This document shows positions 10,734 through 20,254 of a stretch of DNA of 64,000 bases, one piece after another. The position numbers and the translations under genes were made by a program. The stretch is from Catonia carolina (taxonomy: Eukaryota > Arthropoda > Insecta > Hemiptera > Achilidae): NCBI GenBank assembly GCA_035578175.1, contig JAQMRL010000006.1:54083001-54147000 (forward strand). Reading direction: 5' to 3'. Position 1 is the stretch's first letter, and each line of letters begins with the position of its first letter. The notes under the pieces are model-generated. The model did no database searches. It saw only the letters and a program-made list of their open reading frames with translations, and had not been told where the DNA came from.

Positions 10734-11367
10734 GGCTCAAGCACACAGAACGCGATCTGATCGCGTGATCCAATCACGCTGCCCGCTACGATCTCTGTAT
10801 TACATAGTATTGCATCATCCTAGTCAAACAGAACGCGGGCAAACAAGAGCGATCGGTCGAGATCGCGGCGGGCAGAGTAATCGTTGTGAATTTTTACAGA
10901 GATCGCGGCGAGCAGACTAGGAAAATGGCTTCTTTTGATGAAATTGAAAAATTAATAGACTGTGTGCGGCTTCGTCCTTATTTATATATGGTTGGTTGAA
11001 TGAGATTGTGTAAAGTCTCAAATTTTTCTCGAGACATTCGAAAATAATTTAAGGCACGATCTTCAAATGAAGCAAGTTCTACACAAAGACGGCGAAATTC
11101 TCCCAACTCTTCTCGTTTTTCATTAATTACATGAACCAACTTCTTTCGCTTTCTTGAAGAAAGAGGGACAATGACAAGAAGTTTGTCTTCATTATTACTG
11201 CTAGACATTATGTCTACCACATTATGTCTGCCACATTATGTGTGGCTGTAGGCTCACAGGAACAAGTATGCAATAAACTGGATCGCTGCGATCCTATCGT
11301 GTTCTATTTGATGACAATTTTATCGCAGCGGGCAACGCGATCAGATCGCGTTCTGTGTGCTAGAGCC
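10734..11367 (-). mobile_element. Short PIF/Harbinger-like element
   Basis: The long inverted ends begin GGCTCAAGCACACAGAACGC and finish with its near complement ending GAGCC. The adjacent trinucleotides are AAA and TAA, compatible with a mutated 3-bp duplication. At 634 bp it is a deletion derivative. It splits the right TIR of the outer piggyBac-like element. Confidence 0.7.
10978..11220 (-). pseudogene. Harbinger nuclease N-terminal fragment
   Basis: This 80-aa minus-strand frame ends with the pattern YFRMSREKFETLHNLI, typical of the region just before the catalytic domain of Harbinger (HARBI1-like) nucleases. The DDE domain is missing. Some residues look well kept, so the internal deletion may be more recent than the surrounding decay. 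Confidence 0.65.
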
Positions 11368-11426
11368 TAAAGGGTTAAATAATCTTCTTGACTTTTCATA
11401 AAAAAAAAAACACAACAAACCCTTAC

Positions 11427-11702
11427 CAGTGGCAGCTGTAGACGTACTAGATTCTAGTAATAATCCTTGCGAAGATCCCACAGTGCTAGCACCTGTGACT
11501 AATCTATGTAAAGCGTTACTACCTGCAGTATGTTGAAGTTTCTGTTCTGATGGAAGCGAATCAGATGATAAACCAGGACAAAATCTTTTAGAGTCCCAAC
11601 AGACGGAGTTTGGCACATGATGAGGCAAGAATCGAATTCTTGTACTACCACTTGCAACCACTTGCGCATTGCGGCCATTTGATGAACGTCTGTCGATGTC
11701 AT
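11427..11702 (-). CDS. Coding exon of unidentified host gene (92 codons)
   Basis: On the minus strand the exon is bounded by an acceptor TTTTACAG and a donor G|GTAAGG. Its 276 nt form a symmetric phase 1-1 exon, open in the frame starting DIDRRSSNGRNAQ. The composition is Ser/Thr-rich and low in hydrophobic runs, with no domain I recognise. Joining the phase-1 exon at 21529-21711 keeps frame (G + AT gives Asp). Unlike its surroundings it shows no similarity to the repeats in the window. A long intrinsically disordered stretch of a regulatory protein is a fair guess, but the function is unknown. Confidence 0.5.
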
Positions 11703-11784
11703 CTGTAAAAGTTATTATGATTATAATTTTACCATGATAATGTTTACAGTAGGTACAATTCTTATAATATAATCGTAAAACCAT

Positions 11785-12265
11785 GAGGCTTGCTTTACTT
11801 CTTGGTAACGTCTTTTTACTTTCTTTCGCCCTACATGAAATATGTTGTTTATGTCTTCAACCAAATGGCTGGTTTGAACCTCTAGAGGCTTTACTATACA
11901 AAACGAGGAGTGAGGTAGTTTACAATTGCCCTCTTCACTGAGTGAAAAAGTATGCTTATCAGCACGCCAGGCCCAACGAAAAGCATCTACTTTCCACCTT
12001 GCAAATGACACCTTCATATCATTTACCAGAAGTTCTCAGTGTATAATGAAATGCATTACTCTCAGAGGAGATAACTCAGGTTAGGCATTTCTACCTGTTC
12101 CAGCACTGATCTTTTCTTTGGCCTGCCAATATCTCTACTTCCACCGGATTTGTATCTTCTCGCTACACTAGGCAAGCGGCTTTGTGGCATTCGATTTAAA
12201 TGATCAACCAGTTGGGCACGATACAATTTTATTCTTTCGTTGAGTAGAAAAATTCCCAATTCCAA
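11785..12265 (-). mobile_element. LINE 3' end fragment (family L-SYLL)
   Basis: The minus strand carries the end of a LINE ORF2 (LNRMPQSRLPSVARRYK, RDIGRPKKR, ending SYLL then stop), followed by a roughly 280-bp 3' UTR containing GAGGTTCAAACCAGCC and ending near ATAAACAACA. The same stop and UTR recur at 20924-21304. It is 5' truncated. Confidence 0.65.
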
Positions 12266-12284
12266 AAAGTAAGTAAGTAAAAGT

Positions 12285-12826
12285 AAATTACAAAAAAATG
12301 TTTGAAATAAAAGTAGTAGGATTTTTAATTTTCTACAACTTATTCATAATTTTATTTTGCTCTAAAATGCGTATTGAAGCCGCAATCTTAAAAAAACAAT
12401 TCTTTTACGTGAAAACAGCCTCTCCTAGAATTTTAGCAGATATGGCGCCTACCCTATCTTGTAGAGCATAAAAAATGTAGTAAATGAGCCGATTTTAAAA
12501 AAAAATCGTAGAAGCCATTTTTCAGAAAATCGCAAAAAAGTGAAAAATTATACGAATAAACTACTACTTCCTGTTGACAGATTTTGATGAAAATGTTCGT
12601 GTCGGGGTCCGGTAGTGGTATGTAACTTAAGTTTCAAGTTCGTACGATGTTTGGTTTTTGTAATATTTTGTTCACATACACACACACAGACCAATCGCTA
12701 AAAACATGTTTTTTTGGGTTCAGGGGGTCTGAAAACGTGTAGATCCGGTGAAAACTCAATTTTGAAAAATCGACATGAAAACAATACTTTCCTTCCTATA
12801 TATTCATATAGGCAAGAGAAAGTAAA
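12285..12826 (+). repeat. Family A repeat, truncated copy
   Basis: It contains the family A core (CAATCGCTAAAAACATG, GGGTTCAGGGGGTCTGAAAA) and ends TTCATATAGGCAAGAGAAAG. The first third of the family consensus is missing. Confidence 0.8.
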
Positions 12827-12938
12827 AATACAAAACTGTCCACGCACAAAACAACAAGAAAAATGCACAAACAAAATGTAATCCATGATAAAACTCAACT
12901 TACCGATACTTATAATAACTACTAGCATGGTCCAAACT

Positions 12939-13462
12939 TGGATGGACTAGCATGGATTGGACAGGCTAGACAGGCAACACAAAAATTAAACCCGGTACTC
13001 TGGTCAAAAAGTATCAGGAATAGCACAAAAGTTTGTCTATATAATACTGTTGTGCAAAGTATTTTGACATATGGATCAGAAACCTGGGAGATGACCAAGA
13101 GAGATCAGCAGAAAATAAATGCGGTAGAAATGGACTTCTTACGCAGAAGTTGTCTGGTTTCTAGGGTAGACCGGGTTAGAAACACCGAAATTAGAGCTCG
13201 TACACAAAAACAAGACACCACAATGGAGGGAATCGAAAAACGACGTCTGGTATGGCTGGGACATGTGCAAAGAATGGGAGATGAGAGATGGCCAAAGAAA
13301 ATAATAAACTGGACCCCTTGGGGACGAAATAAGCGTGGTAGACCACCTGAAGCATGGATAAAGCAAGTATCGAAAGATATGCATGCTAGACAATTGGAGG
13401 GAGGAGACTGGATGGATAGAGAGGGGTGGCGTATGGGATGCGAGAGACGGCCAGAGCTGTAG
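12939..13462 (+). pseudogene. LINE ORF2 C-terminal domain
   Basis: The peptide has the post-RT region common to many arthropod non-LTR elements: ILTYGSETWEM, FLRRSCLVSRVDRVRN, RRLVWLGHVQRM and GRPPEAWI. The polymerase and endonuclease domains are absent because of 5' truncation. The frame is open for 174 codons but begins only at the truncation point, so it is not a working gene. Confidence 0.85.
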
Positions 13463-13483
13463 AATAACTCGCTTGATATATAT
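12939..13483 (+). mobile_element. 5'-truncated LINE with 12-bp target duplication
   Basis: The insertion is bounded by the direct repeat ATGGTCCAAACT (12927-12938 and 13484-13495). The 3' end is a short TA-rich tail. Precise duplication plus 5' truncation is the signature of target-primed reverse transcription. Confidence 0.88.
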
Positions 13484-13495
13484 ATGGTCCAAACT

Positions 13496-13743
13496 GAATT
13501 GTACCTGAACATTAACAGGACATGATGCAGGGCAAAACACATGGAATCAATCATGTACCGTTGTAAAGTAAAAATAGCCAAACAATGGAAGTGATGGTGA
13601 TTCTTAATTACTGTAACTTACAGAAATACGATAAAACCCATCAACTGGTGAATGGGAAAAACCCATTGTTAGAAGTATTTACATTAGCATTATACAAAAA
13701 TAAATCTTTATAATGCATCCTGCAGTTTGAAATTAATTCTATT
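13496..13743. other. Unassigned spacer
   Basis: I see no gene or repeat. This is probably intron sequence of the putative minus-strand host gene. Confidence 0.4.
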
Positions 13744-14205
13744 TTATATAATAAATTTCACTAACCTTTCTTTTTAACTGCGTCAACTTTTATTTTCACT
13801 TACACGTGTTTCGGTGGATCCACCATCATCAGAGTAAATAACATATAATTGAAACTAAAAACTTTTTTTATTAAAAATCTACAGGCCTTCGGGCCAGCCC
13901 AGTCAGTCAGCTGGTAGTAAGTCGCTATTATTTGTTAAGTAACACCGGTTGGGCAAGCGACTTTGTATGGTGACCAGCTAACAGCCATCCATGAACAAAC
14001 TCTACTGGGGGTCCCTGTTCAAACTCATGCCTTATTCACGTGAAATAATACAGTAAAAGCAGTGATCAAACTGGGTAGTTGTCAAAAATGTACAGTTCCC
14101 AATGACAAATAAAAGCTAAAATAAAAAAAAAAAAGATGATACATCTATCTTCAGTCACTTGTATAAAAACTCGTGTAAGTGGTTAGTGAAATTTATTACA
14201 TAAAT
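13744..14205. mobile_element. Small hammerhead-bearing element, possibly Penelope-related
   Basis: The ends are inverted: AATAAATTTCACTAACC at 13749 and its complement near 14183-14199. Both arms also carry CACTTACACG. The interior is non-coding with one hammerhead motif on the minus strand (13793-13832) and a degraded CTGAAGA plus hairpin at 14135-14154. Penelope-like elements and retrozymes are the known carriers of such ribozymes. No RT is present. Confidence 0.5.
13793..13838 (-). ncRNA. Hammerhead ribozyme candidate
   Basis: On the minus strand CTGATGA (13826-13832) is followed by one extra U, a stem II hairpin GGTGGATCCACC, GAA, then stem III ACAC/GTGT, an A at the cleavage position (H17), and AGTGAA. 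The last pairs with TTTACT just before CTGATGA to give a six-pair stem I including one G-U. All core bases are present. The loopless palindromic stem III resembles the dimer-acting hammerheads of Penelope-like elements. The extra U after A9 is unusual. Confidence 0.6.
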
Positions 14206-14600
14206 TCATAATATAAAATAAAATTAGTATTATAGTTACTAGCCAATAAATTGGCTATATATTTTTTTTTGAAATAGGTTAGGGTAAATTTAAGAAAATA
14301 ATTGTGTTTATAATTTATTCGATATAAAATTTTTTTTAAAAAGAGTATTGTTTTTGAACATGCTGTACCGATGCTGCTTGTCCGGCAGCTAGAGCAAAAA
14401 TGAGCATCAGTTCCCCTCCATATGGGCAGCGACAGCGCATCACTTTCCTAAGTGTAAATCCGTTTCTGTGAACCTGTAAGTGATGCTATTCGCGTCAGCC
14501 ATTCCTTGCGAAGAGCCTCAATCTGATGCTATCTGTGTCAGCCATCCTCAACATGTTAAATAAACTAAAAAAAGAATATTGGTTTTTCAAAATAACTTAC
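14206..14600. other. Spacer with short direct repeats
   Basis: GATGCTAT.CG/TGTCAGCCAT occurs twice at about 14480-14550. Nothing else is recognised. Confidence 0.35.
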
Positions 14601-14644
14601 CTGAGATCGGCGATACAAAATGCTGCGATGGTGTAGGCCGTTTT
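14601..14644 (-). other. Possible 44-nt cassette exon
   Basis: On the minus strand a TTTACAG acceptor and a CAG|GTAAGT donor (a perfect 5' splice site) enclose 44 nt between the two host exons. Its length is not a multiple of three, so inclusion between them would shift the frame and lead to an early stop. It could be a regulated poison exon or chance. Confidence 0.3.
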
Positions 14645-14879
14645 CTGTAAATTATACCTCTGTGACATGGATCATCTTTTAACAGAAGAGAAGAAGGTAT
14701 TTGATGTAATAATGATGAATCGCCATTTACTAAAAATAATTAAACAACCAAAAAATGACGTAAGTCTTTTACAACTTGATCTGTGCACCAAACATGTCAA
14801 AGATTTGAACCATTATTCACTTGACCCTCTTGCGCCACTCCGCATTTCGTGCTTGTTTAGTAATATTTGTTAGATAAAA

Positions 14880-16240
14880 ATATAACCAACTACGGTGGCA
14901 TGCGGGCCGGACATGTGCAGTAAGTAGCTCCCCCACCACAGCGTCGTAGCCTGATACAAGCTGCCTCTAAAGTAGTACTCACTACTCATTGTGTTCTGCT
15001 CATGCGGTAATCGTTTTGACATTTGTGTCGCTGTTGAAAACTGCATGCCGTCGAAATTAGTTGCGCGCTTCTTTTTGTTAAAATTTCATTCAACTGATAT
15101 TATAATATCATTGCATATCATATAATAATATTGCCGAATTAATGAGCGGTTACAGAGTTAACAGGGGTTCAGAATTTTACTAATAACTCAAAATTTAAAT
15201 ATGCTACAAATCTGAAATTTTGTGTGTACAATAACAGCATATACGTTTATATTTCAGTGAAATCTAAAATAAATCGGACGAGCGGTGTTTGAGTTATAAG
15301 CCTCTAAATGCATCCAATGTGTTGCAGCTACAAAAAACCGCCTTTTTTTTTCTTCTCATCTTGATATCTCAGTATTAAAAAAATGCTAAAAATAAAAAAC
15401 TGACATGTAACAATGCAGATTGAAATCAGCCAAATTTTGGTGTAAAGTACGTTAAAATTGAACAGCGGTTTTCAAGAAACAAGGCTCCAAACTCGGGTAT
15501 CTATGATAAAGAAATCGACAGTAGATTAATATTTCTCGGAGACAAATAAGATGTACAGAAAAAACTATTTTATAAAATGAAGTACTGATTTATACTGTTT
15601 GAAACATTAAAACATAACATTTAAGTTTAATTATAAAAAGTAAAAGATGTTTAACACATACCACACCACATCTCACAGATATTTTTATAAAATCCAGGTA
15701 ACTTGAAACATCAATTAGTCAAGACTGAATTAAAATAACAATGAATCTTAAATAAAACAGTAAAATATAATAAACAATAAAACAAGAAACTTGTGATATA
15801 AAAGTAAAAGTAACAAAGATACTCCTAGTTCCAATACTCGTTTCGTACTGAACAAAGTTAATTAAATTAGTCGAAAGGAAATGAATCATTTATATGTATA
15901 AACATATAAAGTTTAATGTTGACTTCATAAAATCAATACATATTATGTTACATAATCAGTGATTAATCATTCCTAGGTAATTAGAAACCACATACAGAGT
16001 AATAAAAATTAAATAATCACAATTTCATTTCGTTATTGATTTTATCAAAAGTTATAAAATGGTTGCCATCAAATCATAGAATAACAATATAGTAAGAATT
16101 GTACATTGTATGGGATGGAGTGTGATGCAATGAATGAGATGTTTTTCCATGAAATCAAAAGTAATAGAAACGTTTGTTTGGTTCAACAATAACGACGATT
16201 TAGTTAGAAAGATCTTGTAGCTGTTCGAAGAGTCTAGATT
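14880..16240. other. AT-rich non-coding stretch
   Basis: I recognise no gene, RNA or known repeat in this 1.36 kb apart from simple AT-rich runs. Confidence 0.4.
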
Positions 16241-16257
16241 AACTATCAGATCGCCGG

Positions 16258-16414
16258 TATAAAAACAGTTAGCGCCTTTGTTGCGAGTCATTCAAGACCT
16301 GAATTTGTGAATCAAAAGCGTGTGTCCGGTTGTTCGAAATAGTATCGTCATAGGACCGGTTCTGAGTTAAGCTAACTGTGGATGCAGGTGGTAATAACAA
16401 GTGATTGTGGACAG
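16258..16414 (+). promoter_or_regulatory. Core promoter and short first exon candidate
   Basis: TATAAAAA (16258-16265) lies 32 bp upstream of an arthropod initiator TCATTC (A at 16290), which is canonical spacing. About 90 nt downstream an ATG (16379) opens eleven codons ending at CAG|GTAATC, a donor-like site. No second exon could be identified, and the transposon copy that begins near 16490 may be unrelated. Confidence 0.35.
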
Positions 16415-16913
16415 GTAATCATTTTGGTTCTTAAGAACAGTAATCTATTGTTATATTTACTTGATTCACAACTTTGCCGTTGGTTTTAATGAGGGGGGAA
16501 GTACAACTAAAGTGCGTATGTACAACTGCTTTGGTGTCAGTTCGCCACCAAAATAAAGTAAACTATACTTAGATACATACAGTATATCGCAGAACCTTTT
16601 GTAGGTTAACTGTATACATATAACTGTTTGTTACCATAAATGGAAATGTCGGTTTCTCAAAAATGCGGTCAAACTATTCACAGTGCTGAGCGAAATCTAA
16701 TATGCAAAGTAATAAAATGCTGTGAAGTTGAAGCTAAACAAAAATACCTTTCTGTGCCTCTTAAAAGCCGTGAGCGAGTGGCTAACTACTGTAATGTTTC
16801 TCTTCCCAAAATTTGAAACATAAAGAAGTTATAGACAGTGAAGAAGATAATTTTTCATGAACAATTTTTTTGACACCTGGTAAAAAAAGTAAATGGTTAT
16901 ATAAAATAATGAC

Positions 16914-17345
16914 CCACCGGATTAGTCTAGAGGTGAAGTCGTCGCCAAAATCAGCTGTTTAACAGCTGATTTTCAGAGATGAAGGTTCCTGGTTTCTGAC
17001 CGGCCCGTGGTGTAGTGGTCAGCGCAACTGGCTACTATGCCGGGGTCCCGGGTTCGATTCCCGGTTAAGTCTGGCATTTTTTCATCTGTAAATCACCACA
17101 TATCACCCACAACCTACGCACAAGCCCAAGGCTTATGACTCAATAAAACTCAATAAAAAATGACTCAAGGCATCATCACTCAATAAAAAAAAAAAAAATC
17201 CTAGTAAAGGCAGTTACTTTTACATGGATTCGAATCCTAGACGGTGGTTACCGGTGTTCTTTGATGGTTGGGGATCAATTAACCATACTTTCTCAGGAAC
17301 GGTCGACCTGAGTCTGTACAAGACTACACCTCATTTACACGTCAT
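16914..17345 (+). mobile_element. tRNA-SINE interrupted by another SINE
   Basis: The head (16914-17000) starts CCACCGGATTAGTCTAGAGG. The B box GGATTCGAATCC (17226 onward) and the body GTCGACCTGAGTCTGTACAA lie beyond the insert. TCCTGGT and TCCTAGT at the two insert borders are an imperfect target duplication. Confidence 0.65.
17002..17199 (+). mobile_element. tRNA-derived SINE, inserted in a SINE
   Basis: The A box GTGGTGTAGTGGTCAGCG and B box GGTTCGATTCC (17051-17061) stand at tRNA spacing. A body with CAATAAAA repeats and a poly(A) tail (17183-17197) follow. The tRNA-like head ends without a proper acceptor stem, so a functional tRNA gene is unlikely. Confidence 0.75.
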
Positions 17346-17885
17346 ACATATCATCATTTTATTGGGTCATGGGGTTGCTTAATTGTTCTGAATTGAACAG
17401 ATTGCAATGTACACCATTAGGGATTATAAAAAAATATATATAAATAAGAAAGTGATGCCAACATGTCAAACGTTATTACCGGTTTTGAAAGAAAGGCTAA
17501 ATTTTAGTTGGAAACTTTGTACATTAAGAAAACTTTTAAAGGAAATGGGGTTTAAGTGGAAAAAGTGTCAGTCACAATGAAGTATATTAAATGAAAGGCA
17601 ACATGTGGTTAACAAGTGATACAACTGATGTAGTAAAATATAGTATCTCACTGTTGAGGTTGGCAGCACTGTCATATTTTTCTTCCCTTTGTTACAGTCC
17701 ATCTATATGCAGAAGGCATTCTCGTGACTCACTATCAATAGTGAAGTTGGTTTAAGTTCATATTGACAGACCTCATATTGTTTTAAATGATGAAGTTTTG
17801 ATACTGTATGAATAAGCTTTATACAGCGGCGAGATGAAGGGGACAGACAAAGTACCAGACTACTGCTACGTCATAAAACGGTACT

Positions 17886-19718
17886 TTTTTTTTTTTTGTC
17901 ATCAGTCTCTCGACTGGTTTGATGCAGTTCTCCAACCTGTTCTATCTTGCGCAAGTCGTTTCATATCTACATACCTGTAACACCCTACATCTTTTGTAAT
18001 TTGCTTTATATATTCTAATCTTTGCCTCCCTCTACAATTTACTCCCTCAATGTTACCCTCCATTATTGATAGCCCAATACCTGGATGTCTTAGGATATGC
18101 CCCACTAGCCTATCCCTTCTTTTGGTAAGATGCTTCCATATACTTCTTTTTTCATCCACTCGCCTAAGAACCTCTAAATTACTTATTTTGTCCACCCACC
18201 TAATCTTTAACATTTTCCTATAACACCACATTTCAAAAGCTTCTATCCTCTTCCGTTCTACAGCCCCTATCACCCACATTTCACTTCCGTATAATGCTAC
18301 ACTCCAAACATAATGTTTTAAGAAATTTTTCCTAATCTGTAAATCAATGTTTGTAGTCAGTAAGCTGTTTTTCATTTCAAAGGCTTTTCTAGCTTGAGCA
18401 ATTCTACTCTTGATATCACTCGTGCTTCTACCATCCTTTGTTATTTTACTCCCTAGATAGCAGAATTCCCCAACTTCCTGTATGTTTTCGTTGCCTACTT
18501 TTAAATTTCCCATCTCTTCTAAACCACTCTTGCTGCTGCACAACACTTTCGTTTTGTTCTTATTAATTTTCATAAAGTAATCCTTCCTCAAGATCTCATC
18601 CATTCCATTTAAGGCATCCTCTAGTTCATTCTTTGCCTCGGCTAATACTACTATATCATCGGCGAATCTCAACATTTTTATTGTTTCTCCTTGAATTTTT
18701 ATTCCTACGTCAAATTTCTCCTTCACTTCATTTATAGCCTCTTCTATATACAAGTTAAAAAGTAGTGGTGACAAAGAACAACCTTGTCGTACACCTTTTC
18801 TTACAGCAGCCTCTTTTTCGTACCCCTCGATTCTCAAAACAGCCGTTTGATTCTTATACAGACTGTAGATAACTTTCCTTTCTTTGTATTTAATTCCTAG
18901 CCTTTTCAAAGTTTTAAACATTTTACTCCAGTCCAGATTGTCAAATGCTTTCTCTAAATCTACAAATGCCATAAAAATAGTTTTATTTTTCTGTATCCTT
19001 TTCTCAATAATCAGTCTCAGAGCCAATATTGCATCTCGAGTTCCCATTCTCCTTCTAAATCCAAATTGGTCATCGTCCAATACTTCTTCTACTCGGTGTT
19101 CTATTCTCCTGTATATAATTCTTGTCAGTATCTTAGATGCATGGCATGTTAGGCTGATGGTTCTGTAATGTTCACACTTCTCCGCTCCTGACTTTTTTGG
19201 TATTGGAATCATAATATTTTTTTTAAAGTCCGATGGTACCTCTCCACTCTCATACATTCTGCACACAAGTTTGTATAATTTGTTTTGAGCAACTTTGCCA
19301 CATCGTAATAATAATTCCGATGGTATATTATCTATTCCTGGTGTCTTATTCATATTCATATCCTTAAGTGCCCGTTCGAATTCTTCTCGTAGTATAGGGT
19401 CCCCTTTTTGATCTTCTTCAACATCAGTTTCTTGTTCTATCGCATCATATTCTAATTCTTTTCCCATGTAGAGTTGATTTACGTATTCCTTCCATCTTTC
19501 AGCTCTCTCTTGGCCATTCAACAATGGTTTACCACCTGCGCTTTGTAAATTAACAGCTTTCATCTTTCGTTCTCCTTTCCCTTATTTTTCTATAAGCTGC
19601 GTCCACTTTACCAACTGCCATTTTACTTTCAATGTCCGTACATTTCGCTCTGATCCACTCTTCCTTCGCTTTCTTACACCTTTTGTTTATGGTATTTCTC
19701 AAGTAGCAATATTGCCAT
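17886..19718 (-). mobile_element. 5'-truncated RTE-like LINE, 13-bp target duplication
   Basis: The direct repeat ATAAAACGGTACT flanks the insertion exactly (17873-17885 and 19719-19731). The minus-strand 3' end is a poly(A) run right after TGATGAC, giving an almost absent 3' UTR, as in RTE-type elements. The endonuclease part is lost by 5' truncation. Confidence 0.88.
17902..19563 (-). pseudogene. LINE reverse transcriptase, 553-codon open frame
   Basis: The frame covers the RT: thumb-fingers start NMNKTPGIDNIPSELL (about residue 70), motif A FVDLEKAFDNLDW (201-213), GVRQGCSLSP (258-267), and the catalytic box FADD (301-304). The C-terminal region with VALYGSEMWV and RRDRLVGHILRH follows. 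All polymerase Asp residues are intact. Upstream, a one-base frame change near 19575 separates it from the preceding KCKKAKEEWIRAKC stretch, and the endonuclease is missing, so it is a pseudogene although the RT core is still open. Best match by eye is the RTE group. Confidence 0.85.
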
Positions 19719-19731
19719 ATAAAACGGTACT

Positions 19732-20254
19732 AATCATCTCATTGCTCTTCGCTAGGCTGCCTAGTGTGGTGACATACGTGGGTGTTGTTTTGACTATTCG
19801 TGACACAGAATATATGTAGTTTGGATAGTACCCCTGACTACTACAAACATAGTACAAGTAAAACGTTACTACTACTAACACAATCTCTCACGTAGTAGTG
19901 ACGTAATGCATACCTCTCAGCTGCACAAAGCTTGGAAACGGGCAGTACCTACATTCAGATTAACCTACGGTAACAATTGCTAGCTGATGAAACATTTGTC
20001 ATTGAAACAGATGCATTTTAAGGTATTATGAAACATGAATTTACAAAGTTAATGAAATTAAGTACGTTACACTTGTTCAAATGGTGAATTTACCTTGAAG
20101 ATAAAAAACTCAATATATCATTGTACAAAAAATACCCATCACCAAAGAGGTTATTTTGGCTGTAAAGGCATACATCTCATAACAAATTGACATATTTAAA
20201 CGATTAGACCAAAGATATTTTAGGTATAGATACCACGAAGTCACAAGATTGCTT
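19732..20254. other. Unassigned spacer
   Basis: This AT-rich stretch shows no gene or repeat I can recognise. Confidence 0.35.

Larger units (their letters stand above)
4973..11374. mobile_element. Outer piggyBac-like element, nested with others
   Basis: The left end is TTAA (4969-4972) followed by CCCTTTGAGTGCC. The right end reads GGTACTCAAAA at 10723-10733, then after a Harbinger insertion AGGG and TTAA (11375-11378). TTAA target duplication plus CCYTTTG-type TIRs is the piggyBac hallmark. Without the nested insertions only about 0.7 kb of its own sequence remains, with no transposase, so it was a MITE-like non-autonomous copy. Confidence 0.65.
16490..17720 (+). pseudogene. Decayed DDE transposon (family B), copy 1
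   Basis: A plus-strand N-terminal segment (16640-16815) shows SAERNLICKVIKCC and SRERVANYCNVSLPKI, like the helix-turn-helix of a Tc1/mariner/IS630-type transposase family found in insects. A later piece (about 17450-17590) shows LRKLLKEMGFKWKKCQ, the block before the catalytic domain. Between them two nested SINEs are inserted. Stops break the frame and no catalytic residues remain. An inverted copy lies at 20255-21430. Confidence 0.6.

Noticed and set aside
17002..17076. tRNA gene
   Set aside because: A and B boxes are present, but the acceptor stem does not close and a SINE body with a poly(A) tail follows.
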